Source: Xestospongia bergquistia (taxonomy: Eukaryota; Porifera; Demospongiae; Haplosclerida; Petrosiidae). From it: DNA of 64,000 nt. The notes beneath the pieces were generated by a model. It was not told where the DNA came from, ran no database searches, and worked only from the letters and a program-made list of their open reading frames with translations. The DNA lies in the NCBI GenBank assembly GCA_963965975.1, contig OZ014424.1, forward strand, positions 5,166,380 to 5,230,379, written 5' to 3'. Numbering within the stretch: position 1 is the stretch's first letter; every line of letters starts with the position of its first letter. A program made the position numbers and the translations under genes. Below are positions 33,432-44,102 of the stretch, in pieces.

Positions 33432-34180
33432 TAAGTTATTAACAAAATAGACTATAATTAGTTAATTGTCTTTAATTATTATTTTTAAGCAATTATTTTG
33501 AAAGCAACACTCAATGTAAAGCAAATTAACAGAAAATAACATTGTGTTAATAACAACATACCAGTGACTATTTTTAACAAAATTTTAATTATGCATCAAT
33601 TTTTGAATAATGAAAGTAAAAACAATAATAACAAATTAAGTCTTTTCTCAATCTCATTACAGTAATAAATAAATAAAATACTAATAATACTTATTAATGA
33701 TTTATATAATAAAATAATAATAGTTATATTAACAGTTAGTGGTCTTCCAATATTCCAGCTTTGAGATGATCTGTGAAACCAAGTTTAATTATTGTTTCAC
33801 AAGCAAGTTTTCTAACAAGGACCAAATCTATAATGTAAATTAACAATGGATGGATAGATTAACGACATAACAATTAACATACTTTCCTCATTAATTTAAC
33901 CAAGATGCAATTATATATATATACTTTCAAAAGTAGAGGTAGGATTGTAAAAATATTTGATAAGATGAGGTTGAGACCTGTATCAAAGACTCAAAATCAG
34001 TAAATCAGTTGAAAAGACAGCTGCTATATGTAATCTACATCATAATTAAATAGAGGACTTCAAATGACCTTAACAATATCTGATCATTACTACTAATAGA
34101 TTGTTATTATTTTTAACATAAAATAAGAGGTAACATTATATATACTTTCAAAAGTAGAGGGTGGAGTTGTAAAATATTAA
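33432..34180. other. Duplicated flank between SDR copies 2 and 3
   Basis: The first 300 bp match the 3' flanks of copies 3 and 4 almost base for base. Then come a broken piece of PNP (33736-33900), a gene-less copy of the upstream element (33913-33949), and a second upstream region for copy 3. No intact gene. Confidence 0.8.
33736..33900 (-). pseudogene. PNP gene fragment (exons 5-6 relic)
   Basis: The string TTTGAGATGATCTGTGAAAC and the following CAAGTTT...CAAGCAAGTTTTCT...GGACCAAATCTATA match exon 5 of the PNP gene at about 38608-38715, with internal deletions. The preceding AACAGTTAGTGGTCTTCCAA matches the end of the last PNP exon at 38221-38245. The piece is fused, shortened and out of frame, so it is a relic of a co-duplicated PNP 3' end. 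Confidence 0.85.
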
Positions 34181-35651
34181 ATGGCTAAAACAGATCAGTT
34201 GAAGAAATTACCATTTGAAGGCAAGGTAGCTGTGTTGGCAGGTGCTACTGATGGGTGAGATTACTATGATAATCTCAATGACAATTTAGCATTAGGATTT
34301 CTAAAAATAGAAATAAATCTATTTATAGAACATTGATCCAAAAGAATAGACTGGGTTTATTCCATTTTCCATTAGAATTGGCTATGCCATTGCTGATCGT
34401 CTTGCACATGATGGTGCCAAAGTAATGATTAGTAGTCGTAAACAGGTCAATGTTGATAAGGCTGTAGAGTCACTCCAAAAACAGCATGGAACTGAGTCTG
34501 TTTCAGGCATTATTTGTCATGTGGGCAAAGATGAGGACAGAAAGAGATTAATAAAAGAGGTAAGAGGAGTAGATCTATGATAATAGACAACAACTATTTA
34601 TTGGTACTAGTCGATTAAACAATTTGGTCGAATTGATATTCTTGTTGATAATGCTGGAGTCAACCCAAGTTATGGAAAATGTCTTAAAGTAAGCATTTTT
34701 AAATGTCACTAAACTATTAATGGTTTTAATAGACAACTGAGGAACAATGGGCCAAGGTCAGTAATATTAAATAACTTTTTAGAGATTTAGTTTTACAGAT
34801 ATTTGAAATCAATGTATCAGCTGCTGCTCTACTAGTTCAAGAAGCTTATCCATATCTTAAGAAAAATGGGTAAGTCATTTATGAGTTTACATAAATATTT
34901 AATTGTTTAGACAAATATGTTAGGAATGAACAGACATGATATTAGTTTTGTTCATAGCTACCTAGCAACTGTTTCTATGTATTTAGTTTAAAATAGTCTC
35001 TTTCTTAATCACTGTTTAATTACTTCATTTTTTATCTCCTTCCATGTATAGTGGATCTGTTGTCTTTGTGTCCTCACATGCAGCTTATAGTGGAGTAAGT
35101 TCTCTATATTATTGACAATAATGGCTTCTCTGTAATTTTTAGCGAAGTGCTTATGCTGTTAGTAAAACAGCTTTAGTTGCTTTGACAAGATCACTTGCTT
35201 CAGAACTTGCCCGTGATAATATTAGAGTAAATTGCATTGCACCTGGTCTCATTAAAACAAGATTTGCAGAAGTGGTAAGACCCCTGTTATTATAATCTGT
35301 AAGTATAGTATCATGTGGGTCTTACTGTTATGATAGCATATCCAGCTGTAACTACTTTTCTTGATGTGCTATTCTTCTTTGATTTTCACAGATATGGGAA
35401 AATGAAACTGCTTTGAAGCAAATACTGGATAGCGTGTGGATAAAAAGGTAAATATAATTTTATTTTTAATAAACAATACTTTAGTAATTGACTTGAAGTA
35501 AAATATCAGCTCTCTATCTCTGTCTCTCTCTCTCTTTAGAATAGGTCAACCTGAAGATTGTTCTGGAGCAGTTGCCTTTCTTTGTTCAGATGATGCTAGT
35601 TATATTACTGGTGATACTATTGTAATAGCAGGAATGACAGCTAGATTATAA
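34181..35651 (+). CDS. DHRS4-like SDR, copy 3
   Basis: About 257 aa with the exon layout of copy 2, start [24 protein letters not shown] cofactor motif, [14 protein letters not shown], catalytic [10 protein letters not shown] and AYAVSK, and end GMTARL (PTS1-like). It differs from copy 2 mainly in the segment after IKTRF ([16 protein letters not shown]) and at scattered residues. Its intron following IKTRFAEV has an uninterrupted CCTGTTAT site that in copy 4 is split by a transposon. Peroxisomal reductase role inferred from family. Confidence 0.88.
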
Positions 35652-36105
35652 TAAGTTATTAACAAAATAGACTATAATTAGTTAATTGTCTTTAATTATT
35701 ATTTTTAAACAACTACTTTGAAAGCAACACTCAATGTAAAACAAATTAACAAAAAATAACATCATGTTAATAACAACATACCATGACTATTTTTTAGCAA
35801 AATTTAATTATGCATCAATTTTTGAATAATGACATTAAAACAATAATAACAACTTATTAAGTCTGTAATAAATATATAAAATATCAATAATACTTAGTAA
35901 TGATTTATATAATAAAATAATAATAATTATATTAACATTTAGTGGTCTTCCAATCTTGAGATGATCTGTGGAATATTGGAATTTAATAATGAATGAAATG
36001 ACAAATTAATAAATGAATGGTGGATGGTTAAGGATTTTTCCTCATTAATATTAACCACCTCGTATATACATTCAAAAGTAGAGGGTGGAGTTGTAGAAAT
36101 ATTAA
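35652..36105. other. Duplicated flank between SDR copies 3 and 4
   Basis: Closely matches the 3' flanks of the other copies. It includes a very short PNP relic and ends in the conserved upstream element at 36064-36095. Confidence 0.75.
35940..35971 (-). pseudogene. Minimal PNP relic
   Basis: AGTGGTCTTCCAATCTTGAG followed by ATGATCTGTGG joins a piece of the PNP last exon directly to a piece of exon 5, a smaller leftover of the same event as at 33736. Confidence 0.65.
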
Positions 36106-37913
36106 ATGGCTAAAACAGATCAGTTGAAGAAATTACCATTTGAAGGCAAGGTAGCTGTGTTGGCAGGTGCTACTGATGGGTAAGATTAGTATGATAACCT
36201 CAACGACAATTTAGCATTAGGGTTTCTAAAAATAGAAATAAATCTATTTATAGAACATTGCTCCAAAAGAATAGTCATGTTTTATTTCATTTCCTATTAG
36301 AATTGGTTATGCCATTGCTGATCGTCTTGCACATGATGGTGCCAAAGTAATGATTAGTAGTCGTAAACAGGCCAATGTTGATAAGGCTGTAGAGTCACTC
36401 CAAAAACAGCATGGAACTGAGTCTGTTTCAGGCATTATTTGTCATGTGGGTAAGGATGAGGACAGAAAGAGATTAATAAAAGAGGTAAGAGGAGTAGATC
36501 TATGATAATAGACAACTTCTATTTATGGTACTAGTCGATTAAACAGTTTGGTCAAATTGATATTCTTGTTGATAATGCTGGAGTCAACCCAAGTTTTGGA
36601 AAAACTCTTCAAGTAATTACATTTGTTTTTATGTCACTAACTATTAATGGTTTTAATAGACAACTGAAAAAGAATGGGCCAAGGTCAGTAATTGAATAAC
36701 TTTTTAGAGATTTAGTTTTACAGATATTTGAAATCAATGTATCAGCTGCTGCTCTACTAGTTCAAGAAGCTTATCCATATCTTAAGAAAAATGGGTAAGT
36801 CATTTATAAGTTTACATAAATATTTAATTGTTTAGACAAATATGTTAGGAATGAACTATTAGTTTTGTTCATAGATACCTGGCAACTGTTTCTATGTACT
36901 TAGTTTGAAATAATCTCTTTCTTAATCACTGTTTAATTGTTTAATTATTTAATTTTCTATCTCGCCCATGTATAGTGGATCTGTTGTCTTTGTATCCTCA
37001 AGTTTAGCTTACATGGGAGTAAGTTCTCTATATTATTGACAATAATGGCTTCTCTGTAATTTTTAGGGAAGTGCTTATGCTGTTAGTAAAACAGCTTTAG
37101 TTGCTTTGACAAGATCACTTGCTTCAGAACTTGCTCGTGATAATATAAGAGTAAATTGCATTGCACCTGGTGTCATTAAGACAAAATTTGGAGAAGCGGT
37201 AAGACCCCTGTTATCATAGGGATAGGAAAGGGGGGACTGAAGCCCCCCCCCCCCCTGATTTGCACTCAAGTCTATGTACAGAATAACCTAATTAGACTGT
37301 ATCTAACCATACCAATGACTTCTGTTACAGTGGAATGCACTTTTTCAACCTTACACTGACTAAAAAATTACCTACAAAGTACTATGACCCAAGAACAACT
37401 AAACGATGTCATGTTGTTACATATATATAAGGACTGCATACTGATAACATAAACTTATTAGAAATAGCTAAAGAGTTTGTTTCCTTTAACAACAGACGAA
37501 TTACTTTTTTGGTCATTTTTGATCTCTAATAATATAATGCAACTAAATATAAACCTCTCCTCCCTCCCCAACTTACACTTCATTCCTACCCCTCTGCCTG
37601 TTATTATAGCCTGTAAGTATATCATGTAGGTCTTATCTATTAACTAGTTGTTGTCTTCATGTGCTATTCCTTTTTGGTTATTTTCACAGGTATGGGGAAA
37701 TGAAGCTGTTTTGAAAGAATTAATGGATAGGACGTGGATAAAAAGGTAAATATGATTATATTTTATGAAGTAAAATATCAGCTCTCTCTCTCTCTCTTTA
37801 GAATAGGTCAACCTGAAGATTGTTCTGGAGCAGTTGCCTTTCTTTGTTCAGATGATGCTAGTTATATTACTGGTGATACTATAATAATAGCAGGAATGAC
37901 AGCTAGATTATAA
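36106..37913 (+). CDS. DHRS4-like SDR, copy 4
   Basis: Fourth tandem SDR, about 257 aa, with the same exons as copies 2 and 3: [84 protein letters not shown], end GMTARL. All catalytic residues are kept. The intron after KTKFGEA is longer than in the sister copies because of a 382-bp insertion (37215-37596). Being next to PNP, it probably marks the ancestral end of the array. Confidence 0.88.
37215..37596. mobile_element. 382-bp hAT-like MITE with 8-bp target site duplication
   Basis: Starts CATAGGGATAGGAAAG; the reverse complement of its right end is CAGAGGGGTAGGAATG, giving imperfect terminal inverted repeats (13 of 16 bases by eye). It is flanked by CCTGTTAT on both sides (37207-37214 and 37597-37604). 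SDR copy 3 has a single CCTGTTAT with continuous flanks, the empty site. 8-bp duplication and CAG-type ends are hallmarks of hAT elements. No transposase is encoded. Confidence 0.85.
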
Positions 37914-38224
37914 TAAGTTATTAACAAAATAGACTATAATTAGTTAATTGTCTTTAATTATTATTTTTAAACAACTACTTTGAAAGCAACACTCAATGTA
38001 AAACAAATTAACAAATAATAACATCATGTTAATAACAACATACCATGACTATTTTTAACAAAATTTTAATTATGCATCAATTTTTGAATAATGAAAGTAA
38101 AAACAATAATAACAATAATAATAATAATTTAATAAGTCTTTCTCACACTCATTACAGTAATAAATAAATAAAATACCAATAATACTTATTATATATCATA
38201 AAATATTAATAGTTATATTAACAG
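37914..38224. other. Convergent 3' flank of SDR copy 4 and PNP
   Basis: AT-rich sequence shared with the flanks of copies 2 and 3. Here it runs directly into the last exon of the intact PNP gene, showing the original junction. Confidence 0.75.
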
Positions 38225-39047
38225 TTATTGGTCTTGTAATCTTCCGGCAATAGTTTTAACAAGCAACTGAAGATTTTTAGCTCTCATAGTCGCTGTCTCC
38301 ATCACTTCTTTGTGATCAGGAGGAGTTTTATCAGAATCATTCTCAGTAATTACCATATTGGTAATTAAGGAAATGCCTAAGATATTAACTCAATTGTTCA
38401 TTGTCCAATCTACTTATCCCATTAGTCCATCCATCTCTCTGGCCAACCATCCATTCAATTCTACCTAATATCTTCATCTCAGCATGTCTTGCTACAACAA
38501 CTTCAGGTGCTGTACTCATACCCACAGCATCAGCGCCACACATGCGTAAAAATCTAGACTCTGAGGGTGTCTCATAGTTTGGCCCACTTAAATGAAGATA
38601 GACACCCTCTTTGAGATGATCTGTGAAACCAAGTTCAATTGCCGTCTCACGGGCAAGTTTTCTTAAGTCTCGATCATAAGCTGTAGTCATGTTAGGAAAA
38701 CGGGGACCAAATCTATATGGATGAATGGATGGTGAATGAAAGGATGAATGGATAGATGGTGAATGGATGGATGAATGAATGATGAATAGATGGTGAATGG
38801 ATGGATGAATGGATGATGAATGGATGGATGGGTGGATTAATGACTAATAAATGGTAATGATTATCATACTTCTCTTCATTTGGTCCTACTAGAGGATTCA
38901 AACCAGCCATTCCTGCTAAGTTAATATGATCTTTAACAATCATGATATCTCCTCTAGTAAATGTATCATTAAGTCCACCAGCTGCATTAGTTACAATCAA
39001 GGTTTTAACACCTAACAACTTCATCATTCGAATTGGCATAGTAACCT

Positions 39048-39087
<40 letters not shown>

Positions 39088-39769
39088 GGTTGTGGTGGAA
39101 GGGGAGAGAACTCACCAGCCAAGCAGGATGACCCTCGTACAAATGCAGTCTTCCTTGCATACAGATGGTACGTACTCCTGATAACAGACCAAACACTAAA
39201 TTACCAGCGTGACCAGGGACTAGGAGGGAATAAAGAAATGATTTCATAATGGGATAGCACAATAGTAAGATAGTTATAACAATAAAACCACAGTTGATGT
39301 TAAATCACAACCAACAGGCTGGCAAAACAGTCATTAATCAATACCATTCAGCATGGACACTACAGCCCTAGTATCCATGGTGCCAGTCAATTAGGAGTAC
39401 TTCTTTAAAACTCACCAGTACACTCAGGGAAACCATCTATTTCATGGTAAGGTATAACTTGTGCTGATTCTAGTTCATCAGCAATACCACCTAATCCAGA
39501 GCCACATATTATACCTAGCGTAGGTCGGAGAGTAGTCTTCCCCCTAACGTACGCTGTCACACGCTGAACCTCAGAATACTCCACTTGGCTGTTCCTTGAG
39601 GAAAAGAAAAGCATTGTCATTACGCTAGATCAAGTTAATATTTAAACAATCCAATACTTTATATAAATACGTACTTTCGATGCATTGCAGCACGAGCGGC
39701 TGGTGAAGTATTGGAAAGTAATTGGGTAAGCGGGAGAAGTTGGTCGTTTGTTTCAGGACTGTACGCCAT
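38225..39769 (-). CDS. PNP: Purine nucleoside phosphorylase
   Basis: Trimeric PNP, cleaving inosine/guanosine with phosphate in purine salvage, cytosolic. Six exons (39675-39769, 39416-39594, 39116-39219, 38870-39045, 38465-38712, 38225-38376) sum to 954 nt, 317 aa, all phases matching. Key segments: [16 protein letters not shown] (phosphate loop), [76 protein letters not shown], the FGPRFPNM segment, [20 protein letters not shown] and the base-binding ISLITNMV. The N-terminus is about 25 residues longer than human PNP. A GA tract on the plus strand (about 39048-39084) forms a long TC polypyrimidine tract before exon 4. Divergent from FITM with starts about 43-94 bp apart. Confidence 0.95.
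38716..38840 (-). repeat. ATGGATGAATGG-type minisatellite
   Basis: Degenerate tandem GGATGAATGGATGGTGAATG units in a PNP intron. Confidence 0.85.
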
Positions 39770-39812
39770 TTTTTGAAAATCCTATAAATTATTCTGGCAC
39801 GAGACTAAAGCG

Positions 39813-40733
39813 ATGATTATTACTAGCAGCCACGCCCTCTTATTTGCATTGCAAATTTCCGTAATGGCTGCTTCTCGAGGAGAACGAACTACTAGTCTCT
39901 ATAAAGCACTTACCAATACAATCCTCTACTTTCCAGCAACTACAAAGGCTATTATTTTAGTCATCCTTATCTTTATATGTTCTATTGTCCCCTCATCAAT
40001 CAAACCACAATCAGAATTCTTTGAAGATACTGACAATATTCTTAATAAGTACTATGTCAAATGGTTATGGGGTTGGACATTAATCTGTATCGTACCTGTA
40101 GTGTTTATCACATCTATTTTATACACTGGATTAGACTTTATGGGTATGGTTTGTCACTTTGGACGAGTGGCCACTGGTCATGTGATATGGTACATAATGA
40201 CATCATTATTCATTTGGTTTCGGAAAGTCGCTGGAGTCTGTTCCAATGATGAGATATTCAATTATTCACAATGTGTAAATCAAGGAAATATATGGGATGG
40301 TATTGATATATCAGGCCATGTTTTCCTCATTGTTTATTGCGTATTAGTTATTACTGAGGAATATAAGGCAGTCCAATCTAATACCTGGGATTCATATAGT
40401 AACTTTTTTAATAGTGAGCAACACTATGTCTCTAAGTTACCTGATTGGAAAAGGAGACTGTTACCATGGATACACAGCAATACTGGAATAGTTGTTAAAC
40501 TTTTGGAGATGGTTGCTGTGTTGGAGATGATACTTGATGTTGTCATGGTAACAGTAACATCATTATATTATCATACATTTTTCGAGAAGATCTCAGGTCT
40601 ACTCATTGCGTTGATGTGTTGGTATCTCACATATTATTTGGTATATGGTTCTTATAAGTGGGTTCCATGCAAAGTTAGTTATGGAGTATTAAATCCAGCA
40701 TCAACAAAGCATGATAACAATGAAGATAAGTAA
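39813..40733 (+). CDS. FITM2: FITM (fat storage-inducing transmembrane) protein
   Basis: ER membrane protein of the FIT family, which promotes lipid-droplet formation and has acyl-CoA diphosphatase activity in vertebrates. Single exon, 306 aa from 39813 or 289 aa from the second Met at 39864 (MAASRGERTT). The later start is plausible because a CACGCCC box at 39831-39837 would otherwise be coding. It has about six hydrophobic segments. WDGIDISGHVFLIVYCVLVI with EE after it is the FIT signature and carries the first proposed catalytic His; a second His lies in SLYYHTFF. FITM1 versus FITM2 cannot be separated here; FITM2 is the ancestral form. Confidence 0.9.
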   Translation: MIITSSHALLFALQISVMAASRGERTTSLYKALTNTILYFPATTKAIILVILIFICSIVPSSIKPQSEFFEDTDNILNKYYVKWLWGWTLICIVPVVFITSILYTGLDFMGMVCHFGRVATGHVIWYIMTSLFIWFRKVAGVCSNDEIFNYSQCVNQGNIWDGIDISGHVFLIVYCVLVITEEYKAVQSNTWDSYSNFFNSEQHYVSKLPDWKRRLLPWIHSNTGIVVKLLEMVAVLEMILDVVMVTVTSLYYHTFFEKISGLLIALMCWYLTYYLVYGSYKWVPCKVSYGVLNPASTKHDNNEDK

Positions 40734-41236
40734 TAATCAAACACAATAAATTAATTGATTATTAAATCTATTTTCGTATAGAAAATGATTAATTGTATAT
40801 CTTTAAAAGTTTGCGTACAATTGTGCACAGATTAAAGACACCTGGACACATCAATATAGTCTGTTTATTGAGTAATATATATATGAATGTGTCTCCTCAA
40901 AGTTCAGTTAATAAGACAAGCTGCCCCCCTCATTTTCCTTTTAATAAATTTTAGATTGACTATCCACAAAATTTAACATAAGTTCCTTCCTTCTGTGTGT
41001 TCACTAGATTATTACATAACAGAATAGATACAAATATTAATAATAAAAAAGGGAAAGAAACTATCTATAAATTAATACTGATGACAGCTGATATGTGATA
41101 TGTTATTATACAGTGTAGTGTGTACCTTAATTAATATGACAATTAATAGTTGATTACAATTTTCGATAATTTGTTATAAAATAAAAGAGACAAAAGTAAT
41201 ATTATATTTATAATTATTATTGACGTATGACACAAC
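40734..41236. other. Convergent intergenic region, no gene seen
   Basis: AT-rich 3' flanks of FITM (+) and the ZNRF-like gene (-). No repeat or coding signal recognised. Confidence 0.5.
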
Positions 41237-41561
41237 TTAAGACAATGGCATCTTTAAGTCTGGATGTTGTGGGCACAGTTCCTTCACTTTAAACCACTCT
41301 TCAATACATCTACATAAAATATGATACTACTTTAGACAGATTGTTGTCATGAGACTACAGTTTATAGCATTTATTATTAAACTATACACTCACTTAATAT
41401 GATAAACACAGAGACAAGGCAATCTAGCAATCTCGTCACCTGAAGGGAGCAGGGAGATACCATATTGTTAGAAGAATTGAGTACATACCTGATGTCATAT
41501 CTTCTAAGCATATTGTACACTCTCCAGCATCCATAGTTAATGTGTCCTCTTTATAAAGGGA

Positions 41562-41611
<50 letters not shown>

Positions 41612-43277
41612 GAAGGTAAAGAACTATACTAATATACACTGACCATTATATTGCATAGTAGGGTGTGGTTTAACACATGTAGATAAGTGACTTTGATACT
41701 CAAATGAAGGTATCTCTTGGGAACATACAGGACAACGTCTTCCTGTGTTAAATGAAATAGTTGCTATAATAAATGAGCTCAACAATGTATATATAGTAAA
41801 GTTTAGAGCTGTCATAAATCAGTTTGCTTGCATACCACATCTTGATGTAATATTCATCATATTGTAAACAAACATGACATGTTTGACTATTTATAACAAC
41901 AACTTAATACAACTTAATATTATAGTATATTACATATAGTCTGTGTATAATATATCAATGCCAGCATCTATTCCACTAAAAACCACAAGTTAATACCAGT
42001 AAAAGTGGTTTAGTAAATACATTCTGTTCTACATAGATCTTATGCAGCCATTTAGTATCTGTATACCTAGTATACTGACTATTACTGAGATATACTGGTA
42101 ACAAAATGAAATCTGTCTTGCCTATGATAGAGGCGATAACAAGTCACTTAGCAAGTAGTATATTCTACTGATAGACAATAACAATATACAGTATAGACAC
42201 TGGTACATTTCCTTGTAAAACAGAAGTTCACAGCTGCTAAATAAAGAAGGCTATTCTCTACTGTGTTCATCACACTCAATAGTGACAAGGACAGTATGTC
42301 AAGTAATTGTGTATAGTTAAAATGTGTTAGTTAATTAGTACATAAGAAATGTGTATAGTGAAACTGTTTATTAGGAGGCTTTAAAAGGAATTAAACTCAC
42401 TGCAATGAGAGCTATAGAATTGAACAAAATGTCATGATATTATAGCTATGGTGGGTAATATGACTGTCAATAATGATGTAATCTTTATGATGGAACAAAC
42501 ACGACTTCTTTTAATTTTCTATTATTCTAAAGCTAATTCAAATTAATCATAATGACTTCACAGGAAATATATGACACAGACAATTTCAGGTCAATAAACT
42601 ATATATAGAGTCCCAGCTGAGAATGACGTACTTTAAACCCTAAATCTTAAAACCATAGAATAAAAAATGACTATCACATATATAGTAGTAGACCAGACTT
42701 TGTCTAAAGGATACTTACTTGTGAGTTGTCTAAGTAATTCTAATGGATCGTCACGATTTAATCGGTGATGGCTGGATCCCGTTGAACTTTCCGCTCTTCT
42801 TCTACGTCTTCTTCTGTTAAGATCTTCTATACTATTTCCCTCGGGTACATTTTGGTGAGAATGTGAGGTGCGAGACAGAGGAGGGGGGCGACTGGGACGA
42901 GGGGGGAGGTCAAGTCCTAGTTCTAATAAAAAAGATTCCATATCAAGTATTCGTTGCTCCCTTTCCGCATCAAAGGGGATGGGTGGAAGGGGTCGATCTC
43001 GTGGGCGTGGTAGTGGGCGGGTTTGGTTTGGGGATGGCGGTGGAGATGATGTGTGAGTGTTGCGAGAGGTGGGACGAAGGTTGTGATATGATGGATGTGG
43101 TACATATAAAGAGGAAAGACGAGCATTGTCATCACTTCTCTCTGGTAGCCTTGAATGTAGCGTTTCTGTATTTCTTCTGGTAGTATGAGAGCGAAGTGGC
43201 GGGTCTGAAGGTCTGGACAATACGTCTATCTCTTGTCTTCTTGATCTTGGTGATTCTACACTTTGTTTTGTCCCCAT
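41237..43277 (-). CDS. ZNRF-type RING E3 ubiquitin ligase
   Basis: Membrane-tethered E3 ligase of the ZNRF1/2 family. Exons 42719-43277, 41644-41742, 41489-41548, 41394-41439 and 41237-41309 sum to 837 nt, 278 aa, in phase. It starts MGTKQS, matching the MGxKQS myristoylation start of ZNRF proteins. A Ser/Pro/Arg-rich disordered region follows. A zinc-finger half reads RRRCPVCSQEIPSFEYQSHL with a later Cys. The RING is GECTICLEDM...DEIARLPCLCVYHIKCIEEW...CPQHPD, with the CLC-YH-C pattern typical of ZNRF. The protein ends in LKMPLS. A GA microsatellite at 41559-41610 lies in the intron just before exon 3. Endosomal or lysosomal role is family knowledge. Confidence 0.9.
41559..41610 (+). repeat. 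(GA)n microsatellite
   Basis: About 50 bp of GA, which is TC on the sense strand, directly before the 3' splice site of exon 3 of the ZNRF-like gene. Confidence 0.97.
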
Positions 43278-44102
43278 TATAGTAAGAGTAACGATAAAGA
43301 AGTGGGTAATATAATGTCGATCGTGCTTTCACAGTAAGCAAACTGTATTAAGGTGGGAAATTTGCTGACATCGCCACAGCTGATCAATGAATATCATTAA
43401 GTATTAGTATGGGACTAGTCCTCAATATAGAGGTTGTATAATACATTATAGTATTAGTATGAGACTAGAACAAGTGTCCTCAATATAGAGGTTGTATAAT
43501 ACACTAAAGTATTAGTATGGGACTAGAACAAGTGTCCTCAATATAGAGGTTGTATAATACACTAAAGTATTAGTATGGGACTAGAACAAGTGTCCTCAAT
43601 ATAGAGGTTGTATAATACACTAAAGTATTAGTATGGGACTAGAAAACCAAATAAATAATATTAACTATAATAAATACTACAGAATGATGACACGTGGGAG
43701 TTCTGATATCTGATTCACAGCTGCTGTACATATAAGGTTTAAGTTGACACAAGAGGAAGATTCTTAGAAGAGGTAAGTATTTTCATATGACTTTGATGAC
43801 TTTGAAGAACACCTTAACAAACAATACAAAAGGAGGCTTTAAGCTAACAGTCATTACAAGCAAAGACTTTACAATTAACACAAAGCTGTCTTCCAAGTCT
43901 ATTCATAAACTGAGTATACAGATTGTATTTAATGTCTTCAAGTTGATCTGCAATGACAACCAACACAGTCAAATTTTATTTGTTCATAAAACAATAAATA
44001 AATAAATAAAATGATTAAATAAAACATAATATATATAGAGACAATAATAAGGTAATTTATATATTATAGAATTAGAATGTTTATTGAACAAATAATAACC
44101 AG
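43278..44102. other. Intergenic region between ZNRF-like and SLC38-like genes
   Basis: Holds the 58-bp array at 43398-43645, then AT-rich sequence. A 72-codon open frame at 43787-44005 has no recognisable residues and was not called. Confidence 0.6.
43398..43645 (-). repeat. 58-bp tandem repeat, about 4 units
   Basis: Same unit as at 25.3 kb, same orientation, here upstream of the ZNRF-like gene instead of in an intron. Confidence 0.93.

Noticed and set aside
42863..43183. Plus-strand open frame opposite the ZNRF-like first exon
   Set aside because: Antisense shadow of the Pro/Arg-rich coding exon; no recognisable protein.
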